Of a DNA stretch of 64,000 nucleotides, positions 46,327 to 55,156 are shown piece by piece. Positions within the stretch are counted from its first letter, which is position 1. Every line of letters begins with the position of its first letter. The stretch is from contig NZ_CM007717.1 of the NCBI RefSeq assembly GCF_002019855.1, forward strand, positions 6,457,750-6,521,749, read 5' to 3'. Source of the DNA: Streptomyces antibioticus (GTDB lineage: Bacteria > Actinomycetota > Actinomycetes > Streptomycetales > Streptomycetaceae). The position numbers were made by a program, and so were the translations under genes. Under the pieces are notes generated by a model. It saw nothing but the letters and a program-made list of their open reading frames with translations. It did not search any database and was not told the DNA's origin.

Positions 46327-46338
46327 GACAACGTTGTC
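46327..46338. promoter_or_regulatory. LacI-type operator upstream of the GH92 gene
   Basis: GACAACGTTGTC is a perfect 12-bp palindrome with a central CG, 29 bp before the GH92 start. On the minus strand it reads TTGACAACGTTGTCCA, so the operator overlaps a TTGACA -35-like hexamer. This form is typical of LacI/GalR-family sites for sugar hydrolase genes in Streptomyces. No LacI gene is in the window. Confidence 0.65.
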
Positions 46339-46445
46339 AATACTCGACGCAAGGACCAGTAGTGGGTCAAGTGGCCAGCGATGTCAAGGGTGTTGACGGT
46401 GGCGTCCGGGGGGTATGTCGCGAATTTTCCGTCACGCCGCGCACA

Positions 46446-46486
46446 GCCGGTTCATAAGTCCGGACCAGGCCGGTTCATATGTCCGG
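46446..46486. repeat. Two direct repeats 23 bp apart upstream of ngcE
   Basis: GCCGGTTCATAAGTCCGG (46446-46463) and GCCGGTTCATATGTCCGG (46469-46486) differ at one base and are each partly symmetric around CATATG. Spacing of 23 bp puts them about two helical turns apart, as for cooperative binding of a dimeric regulator. They sit 64 bp before the DasR-like site. Confidence 0.6.
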
Positions 46487-46549
46487 CAGGTCTCAACTCG
46501 GAAAAGACCGATGACCAACCTTGCATTCGATCTTGCCCGGCTGGCGGGA

Positions 46550-46565
46550 AGTGGACTATACCTGT
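46550..46565 (+). promoter_or_regulatory. Candidate DasR-responsive element (dre) at the ngcE promoter
   Basis: AGTGGACTATACCTGT matches the DasR consensus A(C/G)TGGTCTAGACCA(C/G)T at 13 of 16 positions. It overlaps a possible -10 (TATACC) placed 18 bp after TTGCCC. DasR controls GlcNAc and chitin uptake genes in Streptomyces, which fits ngcEFG. About 95 bp of leader then separate it from the start codon. Confidence 0.65.
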
Positions 46566-46665
46566 CGGCAATTCACGCGATCCGCACGACCCTGCTTGAC
46601 CTGACCGCGGTGCCGGGGAGGATCCGGTTCACCGCCTGAGTCCTGGAGAAGGCGAGGACTTGAGC

Positions 46666-48114
46666 ATGGGATCCACCTCCGAGAATGATCACTCCACGGG
46701 TGTCGGCCGCCGCGATCTGATCAGGCGGTCCGCCGCACTGGGCCTGTTGTCCGTCCCCACGATGAGTTTCCTGACCTCCTGTGCCAGCAGCGGTGGCGGC
46801 AGCGAGGACAAGGCCAAAGCGGGAAAGAAGACGGACAAGAACCCGCTCGCGGTCAATGAGACCGCCCAGATGGAATTCGTCCTCTTCGACGGCGGTTTCG
46901 GCAAGGAGTACGCCGAGGACGCCGTGAAGATCTACGAGAAGAACTTCCCCGGTGCCAAGGTGAAGTTCGCGGCCACCCAGAAGATCCAGTCCACGCTCCA
47001 GCCCCGCTTCAACCAGGGCACCCCGCCCGACCTCATCGACAACTCCGGTGCCGAGCAGATGGACATGGGCGTCCTGGTCGGCAAGAAGCAGCTCGCCGAC
47101 CTCACCCCGCTGCTCGACGCCCCGTCCTACGACGACCCGGCCAAGAAGGTCCGCGACACCCTGCGCCCCGGCATCGTCGAGATGGGCCAGTTCGACGGCG
47201 ACCCGGTGTGGATCCTGTACTACGCCTACACGGTGTACGGCGTCTGGTACTCGCAGAAGGCCCTCGACTCGCTCGACGCGACCTATCCCGAGACCTGGGA
47301 CGAGATGCTCGCGGTCTGCGCCAAGGCCAAGAAGAAGGGCATCGCCGGCTGGACGTACGCGGGCAAGTACCCGTACTACCTCCCCTTCTCGCTCTACCCG
47401 ATGATCGGCAAGGTCGGCGGGCGCGATGTCCTCGACGCCATCGACAACCTGGAGCCGAACGCCTGGAAGCACCCGGCCGTCAAGACCTGTTTCGAGGCGT
47501 ACTACGAGCTGTACCAGAAGGGCTACGTCCTCAAGGGCACCCCCGGCCTGGACCACATCCAGTCGCAGACCGCCTGGGCGCAGGGCAAGGCCCTGTTCCT
47601 CCCCAACGGCTCCTGGGTGGAGAACGAGTCGGCGAACGTCATCCCGGCCGACTTCGACCTCGCGGTCTCCGCGCCCACCGGCATCGACTCCTCCGACAAG
47701 ATGCCGTTCGGCACCATCTGGGCCTCCGGCGGCGAGCCGTTCGTCGTCCCGGCCAAGGCGAAGAACACCTCCGGCGGCATGGAACAGCTCCGCATCATGC
47801 TGAGCGAGGCGTCGTCGAGGAACTTCACCGCCAAGGTCAAGTCGCTCACCGCGTTCAACGGCGGCACCGACGGCATCACCCTCACCCCGGGTCTGAAGTC
47901 CGGTGTGGCCGCGCTGGACAAGGCCGGCGACAACGTGGTGAACCCGCGGCTCCAGGACTGGTACGTGCAGTTGCAGAAGGAGCAGATCGGCGTCGGCGGG
48001 CTCGGCGAGATGATGGCCGGCCGGCTCACTCCGGCGGAGGCCGTCAAGAAGATCCAGGGTTATGCCGACGCGGCTGCCAAGGACAGCTCGATCAAGCACT
48101 ACAAGCACCAGTAA
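46666..48114 (+). CDS. ngcE: N-acetylglucosamine / N,N'-diacetylchitobiose ABC transporter substrate-binding lipoprotein NgcE
   Basis: A 482-residue extracellular solute-binding protein (family 1). The N terminus has a twin-arginine motif (GRRDLIRRSAALGLL) and a lipobox (LTSC), so export is probably by Tat with lipid anchoring. The mature part shows VNETAQMEFVLFDGGFG and EYAEDAVKIYEKNFPGAKV. The order binding protein, two permeases and a nearby ROK regulator matches the known Streptomyces ngcEFG locus. A TTG six bases upstream (46660) is a possible start, but the ATG at 46666 is better spaced from the GGAGAAGGCGAGG region. A DasR-like site is in its promoter. Confidence 0.9.
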   Translation: MGSTSENDHSTGVGRRDLIRRSAALGLLSVPTMSFLTSCASSGGGSEDKAKAGKKTDKNPLAVNETAQMEFVLFDGGFGKEYAEDAVKIYEKNFPGAKVKFAATQKIQSTLQPRFNQGTPPDLIDNSGAEQMDMGVLVGKKQLADLTPLLDAPSYDDPAKKVRDTLRPGIVEMGQFDGDPVWILYYAYTVYGVWYSQKALDSLDATYPETWDEMLAVCAKAKKKGIAGWTYAGKYPYYLPFSLYPMIGKVGGRDVLDAIDNLEPNAWKHPAVKTCFEAYYELYQKGYVLKGTPGLDHIQSQTAWAQGKALFLPNGSWVENESANVIPADFDLAVSAPTGIDSSDKMPFGTIWASGGEPFVVPAKAKNTSGGMEQLRIMLSEASSRNFTAKVKSLTAFNGGTDGITLTPGLKSGVAALDKAGDNVVNPRLQDWYVQLQKEQIGVGGLGEMMAGRLTPAEAVKKIQGYADAAAKDSSIKHYKHQ

Positions 48115-48154
48115 CCGCATCAGCGACCGCATTCACGACGGCACCGGAGTGGCG

Positions 48155-49081
48155 ATGCAACACGGCAAGTACCGGTTCATCGTGGGGTTTCTGGCCTTGC
48201 CCCTGGGACTGTACGCACTCTTCGTGGTCTGGCCGTTCATCCAGTCCATCTACTACTCGTTCACGGACTGGACCGGACTCAGCCCCGAATTCAAGATGGT
48301 CGGTCTCGACAATTACCGCAGGATGCTGGACGACCAGATTTTCTGGAAGTCCCTCCAGCACAGTCTGCTGTTCGCCCTCCTGGTGCCGGTCGTGACGATC
48401 GGGTTCGCCCTGTTCCTCTCCTTCATGATCAATGTGGGCGGCCGGCGCAGAAAGAGCGGTCCGGTCGTCTCCGGAGTGCGGGGATCGTCCTTCTACAAGA
48501 TCGTGTATTTCTTCCCGCAGGTGCTCTCGATCGCCATCGTCGCGCTGCTGTTCGCCTTCGCGTACAACCCGGACAGCGGCGCGATCAACTCGTTCCTGCG
48601 GGGGGTGGGTCTCGACGGCGTCCAGCCGCTCTGGCTCGGCGACCCGGACCTCGCGCTGTGGTGCGTGATGGCGGTGCTCGTCTGGTCCACGGTCGGCTTC
48701 TTCGTCGTCCTGTTCTCGGCGGGCATGGCCTCGATCCCGGCCGACCTGTACGAGGCGGCGCTGCTGGACGGCGCGAACCGCTCCACCACGTTCTTCCGGA
48801 TCACCCTGCCGCTGCTCTGGGACACCGTGCAGTCCGGCTGGGTCTACATGGGCATCCTGGCCCTGGGCGCCGAGTCGTTCGCGGTCGTGCAGATCATGAC
48901 GACCGGTCCGGGCGGTCCCGACTACTCGACCACCGTGATGGTCCTGTACGTGTACCAGAGGGCGTTCCGGGACGGTCAGGCCGCCTACGCCACCACCATC
49001 GGCGTCGCGCTGCTCGTCGTGACGCTGGCCTTCGCCGCCGTCGTGATGCGGCTGGGGCGGCGCGAGCGGCTGGAGTACTGA
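48155..49081 (+). CDS. ngcF: NgcF, ABC transporter permease
   Basis: A 308-residue permease with six predicted membrane helices (first at about 7-30, FIVGFLALPLGLYALFVVWPF) and the EAA loop EAALLDGANRSTTFFRITLPLLW that contacts the ATPase. It starts 40 bp after ngcE with a GGAG RBS and overlaps ngcG by one base. No ATPase gene belongs to the operon; in Streptomyces such transporters share the MsiK ATPase encoded elsewhere (established knowledge). Confidence 0.9.
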   Translation: MQHGKYRFIVGFLALPLGLYALFVVWPFIQSIYYSFTDWTGLSPEFKMVGLDNYRRMLDDQIFWKSLQHSLLFALLVPVVTIGFALFLSFMINVGGRRRKSGPVVSGVRGSSFYKIVYFFPQVLSIAIVALLFAFAYNPDSGAINSFLRGVGLDGVQPLWLGDPDLALWCVMAVLVWSTVGFFVVLFSAGMASIPADLYEAALLDGANRSTTFFRITLPLLWDTVQSGWVYMGILALGAESFAVVQIMTTGPGGPDYSTTVMVLYVYQRAFRDGQAAYATTIGVALLVVTLAFAAVVMRLGRRERLEY

Positions 49082-49989
49082 TGAAGACGACCGAACCCCC
49101 CGCGTCCCTGCCCGTCACCAAGATCGACCTGCCGGCCGGCGGCAAGCGGCCGCGGCGCGGGTCCGACGGCCGGGTCCTCAACGTCTTCTCGCACGGCGTC
49201 CTGGTGCTCTGGGCCGTGATGGTGGTCCTGCCGCTGCTGTGGGCGGTGATGACGTCCTTCAAGGACGACCGCTCCATCTTCGGTTCGCCCTGGTCGCTGC
49301 CGGACCGGCTGCACTTCGGCAACTGGTCGCGGGCCTGGACCCAGGCCAACATGAGCGACTACTTCCTGAACACCGTCCTGGTGGTGGGCGGCTCGCTGAT
49401 CGGCACCCTGGTCCTCGGCTCGATGGCGGCCTACGTGCTGGCCCGGTTCGACTTCCCGGGCAACCGCTTCATCTACTACCTGTTCGTGGGCGGCATGAGC
49501 TTCCCGATCATGCTGGCGCTGGTCCCGCTGTTCTATGTGGTGAACAACATGGGCCTGCTCAACACGCTGCACGGGCTGATCCTGGTCTACATCGCGTACT
49601 CGCTGCCGTTCACGGTGTTCTTCCTCACGGCGTTCTTCCGCACGCTGCCGTCCTCGGTGGCGGAGGCGGCCTTCGTCGACGGCGCCTCGCACAGCCGGAC
49701 GTTCTTCCAGATCATGCTGCCGATGGCCAAGCCGGGCCTGATCAGCGTGGGCATCTTCAACTTCCTGGGCCAGTGGAACCAGTACATGCTGCCGACGGTC
49801 CTGAACACCGACCCCGACAAGCGCGTCCTCACCCAGGGCCTGGTCCAGCTCGCGGTCAGCCAGGGCTACAAGGGCGACTGGTCGGGCCTGTTCGCGGGGC
49901 TGGTGATGGCGATGCTGCCGGTCCTCGGGGCGTACATCGTCTTCCAGCGGCAGGTGGTGCAGGGACTCACGGCGGGCGCGCTCAAGTAG
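49081..49989 (+). CDS. ngcG: NgcG, ABC transporter permease
   Basis: A 302-residue MalG-type permease with a cytoplasmic N terminus of about 35 residues, six membrane helices and the EAA motif EAAFVDGASHSRTFFQIMLPMAKPG. Its ATG shares one base with the ngcF stop. A hairpin terminator follows about 20 bp after its stop. Confidence 0.9.
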   Translation: MKTTEPPASLPVTKIDLPAGGKRPRRGSDGRVLNVFSHGVLVLWAVMVVLPLLWAVMTSFKDDRSIFGSPWSLPDRLHFGNWSRAWTQANMSDYFLNTVLVVGGSLIGTLVLGSMAAYVLARFDFPGNRFIYYLFVGGMSFPIMLALVPLFYVVNNMGLLNTLHGLILVYIAYSLPFTVFFLTAFFRTLPSSVAEAAFVDGASHSRTFFQIMLPMAKPGLISVGIFNFLGQWNQYMLPTVLNTDPDKRVLTQGLVQLAVSQGYKGDWSGLFAGLVMAMLPVLGAYIVFQRQVVQGLTAGALK

Positions 49990-50006
49990 ACCCCGCGCCT
50001 TCACAC

Positions 50007-50048
50007 GGCGTACATGGATCTCCGCCGCACGCGGTGTCCGTGTACGCC
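50007..50048 (+). terminator. Terminator after ngcG
   Basis: GGCGTACATGGA (50007-50018) pairs with TCCGTGTACGCC (50037-50048), 12 bp with one T-G pair, followed by GCTTTTC. The remaining gap to rok7B7 (to 50296) shows a repeated GTTCRACC motif and the probable rok7B7 promoter, but no gene. Confidence 0.7.
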
Positions 50049-50296
50049 GCTTTTCATCGCTCCGCAGTCGGTTTCGCACCCGGCGTTCACGACCTGGAAG
50101 GGCTTTCCCGCAACACCCCGCAGCCACCCCCGCACACCCCGCGACGATACGGAGCGTCACCGGTGCCAGAAGTGTTCGACCGTGCGGAAACTGTTCAACC
50201 TCTTGACGGGAGGCAACCCGAACAGCTCAGCTTAGAGTTCACTAGTTGGACATGGACGGGGCCTCATCGAAGCGGTCCCGCGCGCAGGAGGTCGTC

Positions 50297-51496
50297 GTGG
50301 AGACTCCGGGGTCGCAGTCGTCGCTGCACCGAGCCAACCTGGAGCGGGTCGTACGTGCCGTGCGCCTGGCGGGGTCCCTCACCCAGGCGGAGATCGCCCG
50401 GACGACCGGTCTGTCGGCGGCGACCGTCTCCAACATCGTGCGGGAGCTGAAGGACGGCGGGACCGTCGAGGTCACGCCCACCTCCGCCGGCGGACGCCGG
50501 GCCCGCAGCGTATCGCTGAGCGGGGACGCCGGCATCGTCATCGGGGTGGACTTCGGCCATACCCATCTACGGGTCGCGGTGGGCAATCTGGCCCATCAGG
50601 TGCTCGCCGAGGAGTCCGAACCGCTGGACGTGGACGCCTCGTCCTCACAGGGCTTCGACCGGGCGGAACAACTGGTCAGCCGTCTGATCGAGGCCACCGG
50701 GGTGGACCGGACGAAGATCGCGGGGGTGGGCCTCGGCGTGCCGGGGCCGATCGATCTGGAGTCCGGCACGCTGGGCTCGTCGGCGATCCTGCCCGGCTGG
50801 ATCGGCACCAGACCCGCCGAGGAGCTGCGGGGGCGCCTCGGAGTGCCGGTGCACGTGGACAACGACGCCAATCTGGGCGCCCTGGGCGAGATGGTCTGGG
50901 GCAGTGGCCGGGGCGTACGTGATCTTGCTTACATCAAGGTCGCGAGCGGTGTGGGGGCCGGTCTGGTGATCGAGGGGAAGATCTATCGCGGGCCTGGCGG
51001 CACTGCGGGAGAAATCGGGCATATTACACTCGATGAATCCGGCCCCGTCTGCCGCTGCGGAAACCGGGGCTGCCTGGAGACCTTCGCGGCCGCGCGCTAT
51101 GTGCTGCCGCTCCTCCAGTCCAGTCACGGCACGGATCTGACGATGGAAGGCGTCGTGCGGCTGGCCCGGGACGGAGATCCGGGCTGCCGTCGGGTGATCG
51201 CCGACGTCGGCCGTCACATCGGCAGTGGAGTCGCCAATCTCTGCAACCTGTTGAACCCGAGCCGAGTGGTCCTGGGCGGCGATCTCGCCGAGGCCGGTGA
51301 GCTGGTGCTCGGCCCGATCAGAGAGTCCGTCGGCCGCTATGCGATCCCCAGTGCGGCGCGTCAGCTTTCCGTTCTCCCAGGGGCACTCGGGGGTCGTGCG
51401 GAGGTGCTCGGAGCACTCGCTCTCGCACTCAGCGAGATGGGTGATTCGACCCTTTTGGACGGCTCCCTGTCCACCGCGACACCTGCCTTCACTTAG
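50297..51496 (+). CDS. rok7B7: ROK-family transcriptional regulator Rok7B7
   Basis: A 399-residue ROK repressor: N-terminal winged HTH (GSLTQAEIARTTGLSAATVSNIVRELKDGG), then a sugar-kinase-like fold with VGVDFGHTHLRVAVG, GLGVPGPID, DNDANLGALGE and the zinc motif CRCGNRGCLE that defines ROK proteins. Ten C-terminal-type segments such as NLLNPSRVVLGGDLAEAGE are intact. The GTG at 50297 is favoured by AGGAG six bases upstream; an ATG at 50252 would add 15 residues without an RBS. It lies between ngcEFG and xylFGH, as does SCO6008 of S. coelicolor, which is reported to affect xylose transport and carbon catabolite control. Confidence 0.88.
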   Translation: METPGSQSSLHRANLERVVRAVRLAGSLTQAEIARTTGLSAATVSNIVRELKDGGTVEVTPTSAGGRRARSVSLSGDAGIVIGVDFGHTHLRVAVGNLAHQVLAEESEPLDVDASSSQGFDRAEQLVSRLIEATGVDRTKIAGVGLGVPGPIDLESGTLGSSAILPGWIGTRPAEELRGRLGVPVHVDNDANLGALGEMVWGSGRGVRDLAYIKVASGVGAGLVIEGKIYRGPGGTAGEIGHITLDESGPVCRCGNRGCLETFAAARYVLPLLQSSHGTDLTMEGVVRLARDGDPGCRRVIADVGRHIGSGVANLCNLLNPSRVVLGGDLAEAGELVLGPIRESVGRYAIPSAARQLSVLPGALGGRAEVLGALALALSEMGDSTLLDGSLSTATPAFT

Positions 51497-51525
51497 AGAA
51501 CGCATGACGCCGTTGCCATCTCGTT

Positions 51526-51537
51526 AAGTATTTACTT
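51526..51537. promoter_or_regulatory. Candidate operator upstream of xylF
   Basis: AAGTATTTACTT (AAGTA-TT-TACTT, perfect 5-bp arms) is an AT-only-centred palindrome in an otherwise GC-rich 122-bp gap, followed by TTGACG (51539-51544). ROK repressors bind AT-rich inverted repeats, so Rok7B7, encoded just upstream, is a natural candidate. Confidence 0.45.
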
Positions 51538-51618
51538 CTTGACGTCGAACTTGCGGCCGAGTTGACTTCGAGCCACCTCGGCCGCAGCGTTGCGGCCCTG
51601 TCAGGGAGGCACACCCCA

Positions 51619-52716
51619 ATGAACGCTACGATGCGTAGAGTCGTGATCGGCGCCACCGCCGTGTCCATGGCGCTCTCGATTGCCGCGTGCGGCAAGGCCG
51701 GCGACGACGACAACGACTCCGGCAGCAGCGGCTCGGACAACAAGTCCATCGGCCTTCTGCTCCCCGACAGCGTCACCACGCGCTACGAGAAGTTCGACCG
51801 GCCGTTCTTCGAGGCCAAGGTCAAGGAACTCTGCGACGACTGTGACGTGCAGTACGCCAACGCCGCGGCCGACCCGGCCAAGCAGGCGCAGCAGATGAGC
51901 AGCATGGTGACCAAGGGCGTCAAGGTCATCGTGGTCTCCGCGCAGGACTCGGCCGCCATCAAGTCCTCCATCCAGTCCGCGGTGGACAAGGGCGTCAAGG
52001 TCATCGCGTACGACCGTCTCGCCCAGGGCCCGGTCTCGGCCTACGTCTCCTTCGACAACGTCAAGGTCGGCCAGCTCCAGGGCGAGGCCCTGCTCGCCTC
52101 CCTCGGCGACAAGGCGACCCCGAAGGCCAAGGTCGTCATGATCAACGGTGACGACGCCGACCCGAACGCCGGCCAGTTCAAGGCGGGTGCCCACAAGGCG
52201 CTCGACGGCAAGGTCGACATCGCCTACGAGCAGTCCGGCCTGTGGAAGGACACGGTCGCCGCGCAGAAGATGTCCGCGGCCATCACCCAGCTCGGCGCGA
52301 AGAACATCGCCGGCGTCTACTCGGCCAACGACGGCATGGCCGGTGGCATCGCCAACACCCTCAAGGGCGCGAAGATCAGCGGCATCCCGCTGACCGGCCA
52401 GGACGCCGAGCTCGCCGGTATCCAGCGGATCGTCGCCGGCACCCAGTCCTCCACCGTCTACAAGGCGTTCAAGCCGCAGGCCGACGCCGCCGCCCAGCTC
52501 GCGGTCAACCTGCTCGAGGGCAAGGACATCAAGTCCCTGGCCACGAGCGAGGTGACCAGCGGCTCCGGCGACAAGGTCCCGGCGCAGCTCCTGACCCCGG
52601 TGTCGGTCACCAAGGCCAACATCAACGACACGGTCATCAAGGACAAGCTGTACACGGTCGCCGAGATCTGCACCGCGGAGTACGCCGCCGCGTGCAAGGC
52701 CGCCGGCCTGCAGTAA
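51619..52716 (+). CDS. xylF: Xylose-type ABC transporter substrate-binding lipoprotein
   Basis: A 365-residue periplasmic-binding-protein-like domain 4 lipoprotein. The signal peptide ends in a lipobox (IAAC, Cys at about 22). The mature protein shows IGLLLPDSVTTRYEKFDRPFFEAKV, VIVVSAQDSAAIKS, KVIAYDRL and GVYSANDGMAGGIANTLK as in XylF/RbsB-type proteins. The start at 51619 follows GGGAGG. It is followed by a 287-bp gap with two hairpins before xylG, a usual device to make more binding protein than transporter. Confidence 0.88.
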   Translation: MNATMRRVVIGATAVSMALSIAACGKAGDDDNDSGSSGSDNKSIGLLLPDSVTTRYEKFDRPFFEAKVKELCDDCDVQYANAAADPAKQAQQMSSMVTKGVKVIVVSAQDSAAIKSSIQSAVDKGVKVIAYDRLAQGPVSAYVSFDNVKVGQLQGEALLASLGDKATPKAKVVMINGDDADPNAGQFKAGAHKALDGKVDIAYEQSGLWKDTVAAQKMSAAITQLGAKNIAGVYSANDGMAGGIANTLKGAKISGIPLTGQDAELAGIQRIVAGTQSSTVYKAFKPQADAAAQLAVNLLEGKDIKSLATSEVTSGSGDKVPAQLLTPVSVTKANINDTVIKDKLYTVAEICTAEYAAACKAAGLQ

Positions 52717-52742
52717 GCGGAACGCGCCACAGCGCGCACCGC

Positions 52743-52848
52743 GGCCCGGATCCCGCTGAGGGGTCCGGGCCCCGACCGCACCGCGCGGTCCCGCGAGACC
52801 CCGCCGACGCCTGCCCCACCTTCACACCCCGCTGCCGGGGCGGGCGTC
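52743..52848 (+). terminator. Two stem-loops in the xylF-xylG gap
   Basis: Stem 1 is GGCCCGGATCCC (52743-52754) with GGGGTCCGGGCC (52760-52771) around a 5-nt loop. Stem 2 is GACGCCTGCCCC (52806-52817) with GGGGCGGGCGTC (52837-52848). Each has 12 bp with one wobble pair. They probably act as a leaky terminator or mRNA-stabilising 3' end for xylF. The rest of the gap to 53003 holds no gene. Confidence 0.65.
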
Positions 52849-53003
52849 GGACGGAGCCGTTGCCAAGTGCCACGGATTCGCGCATGTTCATCTTGTAAAC
52901 CTCGTACGGCACCGAGGCGCTCCCGCCCGGTCCCGCACGTCCCTCCGCGCCCCACCCCAAGCGCGGCATCCCCGCCGGTCAGGCGGCGAAGGAGATGGTT
53001 CAC

Positions 53004-53786
53004 GTGTCCGCTACGCCCGTGCTGGCGTTGCGCGGAGTCTCCAAGCGATTCGGTGCAGTGCAGGCACTCACCGACGTCGAGCTGGAGGTCCACGCCGGAG
53101 AAGTGGTCGCCCTGGTGGGCGACAACGGCGCAGGTAAGTCCACTCTGGTCAAGACGATCGCCGGCGTCCACCCCATCGATGAGGGAGTCATCGAGTGGGA
53201 GGGCAAGCCGGTCAGCATCACCAAGCCGCACGACGCCCAGGGACTCGGCGTCGCCACCGTCTACCAGGACCTCGCGCTCTGCGACAACCTCGACGTGGTC
53301 GGCAACCTCTACCTCGGTCGTGAGCTGCTGCACCGCGGCGTCATCGACGAGGTGACGATGGAGAAGAACGCCCGCGAGCTGCTCTCCACGCTCTCGATCC
53401 GCATCCCGAGCGTGCGCATCCCGATCGCCAGCCTCTCGGGCGGTCAGCGCCAGGTCGTCGCCATCGCCCGCGCCCTCATCGGCGACCCGAAGGTCGTCAT
53501 CCTCGACGAGCCCACCGCGGCCCTCGGCGTGGAGCAGACCGCGCAGGTCCTCGACCTGGTCGAGCGGCTTCGCGAGCGCAACCTCGGCGTCATCCTCATC
53601 AGCCACAACATGGCCGACGTCAAGGCGGTCGCGGACACCGTCGCCGTCCTGCGCCTGGGCAAGAACAACGGCTCCTTCCCGGTGAAGGACACCAGCCACG
53701 AAGAGATCATCGCCGCCATCACCGGAGCCACGGACAACGCCGTGACCCGTCGTGCGGGGCGGCGCACCGCGGAGGCGGCACAGTGA
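53004..53786 (+). CDS. xylG: Xylose-type ABC transporter ATP-binding protein (single domain)
   Basis: A 260-residue ABC ATPase with Walker A GDNGAGKST, signature LSGGQRQ, Walker B VVILDEPTAALG and the H-loop ISHN. It has one nucleotide-binding domain, unlike the two-domain XylG/RbsA/AraG ATPases of about 500 residues, so two copies must assemble. The GTG at 53004 is chosen because AAGGAG (52989-52994) directly abuts an ATG at 52995, too close to use, but is nine bases from the GTG. It overlaps xylH by 4 bp. Confidence 0.88.
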   Translation: MSATPVLALRGVSKRFGAVQALTDVELEVHAGEVVALVGDNGAGKSTLVKTIAGVHPIDEGVIEWEGKPVSITKPHDAQGLGVATVYQDLALCDNLDVVGNLYLGRELLHRGVIDEVTMEKNARELLSTLSIRIPSVRIPIASLSGGQRQVVAIARALIGDPKVVILDEPTAALGVEQTAQVLDLVERLRERNLGVILISHNMADVKAVADTVAVLRLGKNNGSFPVKDTSHEEIIAAITGATDNAVTRRAGRRTAEAAQ

Positions 53787-55138
53787 GCGACACGTCGAAG
53801 ACCGTGAAGAGCGGCAACCCCGAGCCCGAGAAGGTCGCCAAGGCCGAGGGCGTCGTCGAGGGCCAGGAGACCGTCGCCCCCGCGGACGACCCCACGGCCG
53901 CCCCGGTCGCCGTCGTCGACCCGCGTCTGCTGGTCCGTGAAGAGGGCCTGCGGGGCTACGTCACCGAGTTCAAGCGCAAGGTCAAGGGCGGCGAGCTGGG
54001 CTCGCTCCCGGTGGTCGTCGGCCTGATCGTCATCTGGACGATCTTCCAGCTCCAGAACGACCGCTTCCTGAGCGCCGACAACCTCTCGAACATCAGCTAC
54101 TACCTCTCGGCCACCGGCATGCTCGCCATCGGCCTGGTGTTCGTGCTACTGCTCGGCGAGATCGACCTGTCGGTCGGATCCGTCAGCGGTCTGTCCTCGA
54201 CCCTGTTCGCCGTGTTCGCGGTGAACAACGGGATGAACCCCTGGCTGGCCCTGGTCCTCGCGGTCGTCACCGGTATCGCCATCGGCGCGATGCAGGGCTG
54301 GTTCTTCGCCAAGATCGGCGTACCGGCGTTCGTCGTCACCCTGGCCGGCTTCCTCGGCTGGAACGGTCTGATGCTGTGGCTGCTCGGCTCCAGCGGCACG
54401 ATCAACATCCCGTCCGAGACGGGCCCGATCCACCTGCTCGGCCAGAACAGCTTCTTCATGGACCAGGCGATCATCGGCGCCTACCTGCTGGCCGGCCTCG
54501 GTGTCGTGCTGACCCTCATCGGCAACTTCGGTGAGCAGCGCCGCCGCCGGATCGCCGGGGTGCCGTTCCGCCCGACCAGCGAGATCCTGCTGCGCGTCGG
54601 CGCCCTCGCCGTCGCCTCCTTCGTCGCCGCCGCGGTGCTGAACAACGCCTCCGGCGTCTCCAACGCCCTGGTGATCTTCCTCGCGGCCCTGGTGATCGTG
54701 GACTTCGTGCTCCGCCGCACCACCTACGGCCGTAAGGTCTTCGCGGTCGGCGGCGGCATCGAGGCCGCGCGCCGCGCCGGTATCAACGTGCCGCTGATCC
54801 GCATCACCGTGTTCGCCATCTCCGGCGGCTTCGCGGCGATCGGCGGTATGTTCTTCGCCGGCCAGACCGCGAGCGCCACGCTCAGCGCCGGTGGCGGCAA
54901 CGTGCTGATGCTCGCCATCGCGGCGGCCGTCATCGGCGGCACCAGCCTCTTCGGCGGCCGCGGCACCGTCTGGTCGGCCCTCCTGGGCATGCTGGTCATC
55001 CAGTCGATCCAGACCGGCCTCGACCTGCTGAACATGAACACCTCGATCCAGTACATGATCACCGGTGGTGTTCTGCTCGGCGCGGTCGTGATCGACTCGG
55101 TCTCCCGCAAGAGCCAGAAGGCCGCCGGCCGCGGCTGA
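53783..55138 (+). CDS. xylH: Xylose-type ABC transporter permease
   Basis: A 451-residue branched-chain/ribose-type permease with about ten membrane helices after a charged cytoplasmic N terminus of about 70 residues. The motif GEIDLSVGSVSGLSS and the late GGTSLFGGRGTVWSALLG are typical. The GTG start lies in a GTGA overlap with xylG. It completes xylFGH, and a strong terminator follows. Confidence 0.9.
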   Translation: MSDTSKTVKSGNPEPEKVAKAEGVVEGQETVAPADDPTAAPVAVVDPRLLVREEGLRGYVTEFKRKVKGGELGSLPVVVGLIVIWTIFQLQNDRFLSADNLSNISYYLSATGMLAIGLVFVLLLGEIDLSVGSVSGLSSTLFAVFAVNNGMNPWLALVLAVVTGIAIGAMQGWFFAKIGVPAFVVTLAGFLGWNGLMLWLLGSSGTINIPSETGPIHLLGQNSFFMDQAIIGAYLLAGLGVVLTLIGNFGEQRRRRIAGVPFRPTSEILLRVGALAVASFVAAAVLNNASGVSNALVIFLAALVIVDFVLRRTTYGRKVFAVGGGIEAARRAGINVPLIRITVFAISGGFAAIGGMFFAGQTASATLSAGGGNVLMLAIAAAVIGGTSLFGGRGTVWSALLGMLVIQSIQTGLDLLNMNTSIQYMITGGVLLGAVVIDSVSRKSQKAAGRG

Positions 55139-55156
55139 CCCCTGGCAGGAACGTCA

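Noticed and set aside
46415..46639. Small open frame in the ngcE leader
   Set aside because: It has no convincing RBS, and it covers the direct repeats and the DasR-like promoter site.
52995..53003. ATG at 52995 as the xylG start
   Set aside because: The AAGGAG ribosome binding site directly abuts this ATG; the GTG at 53004 has proper spacing.
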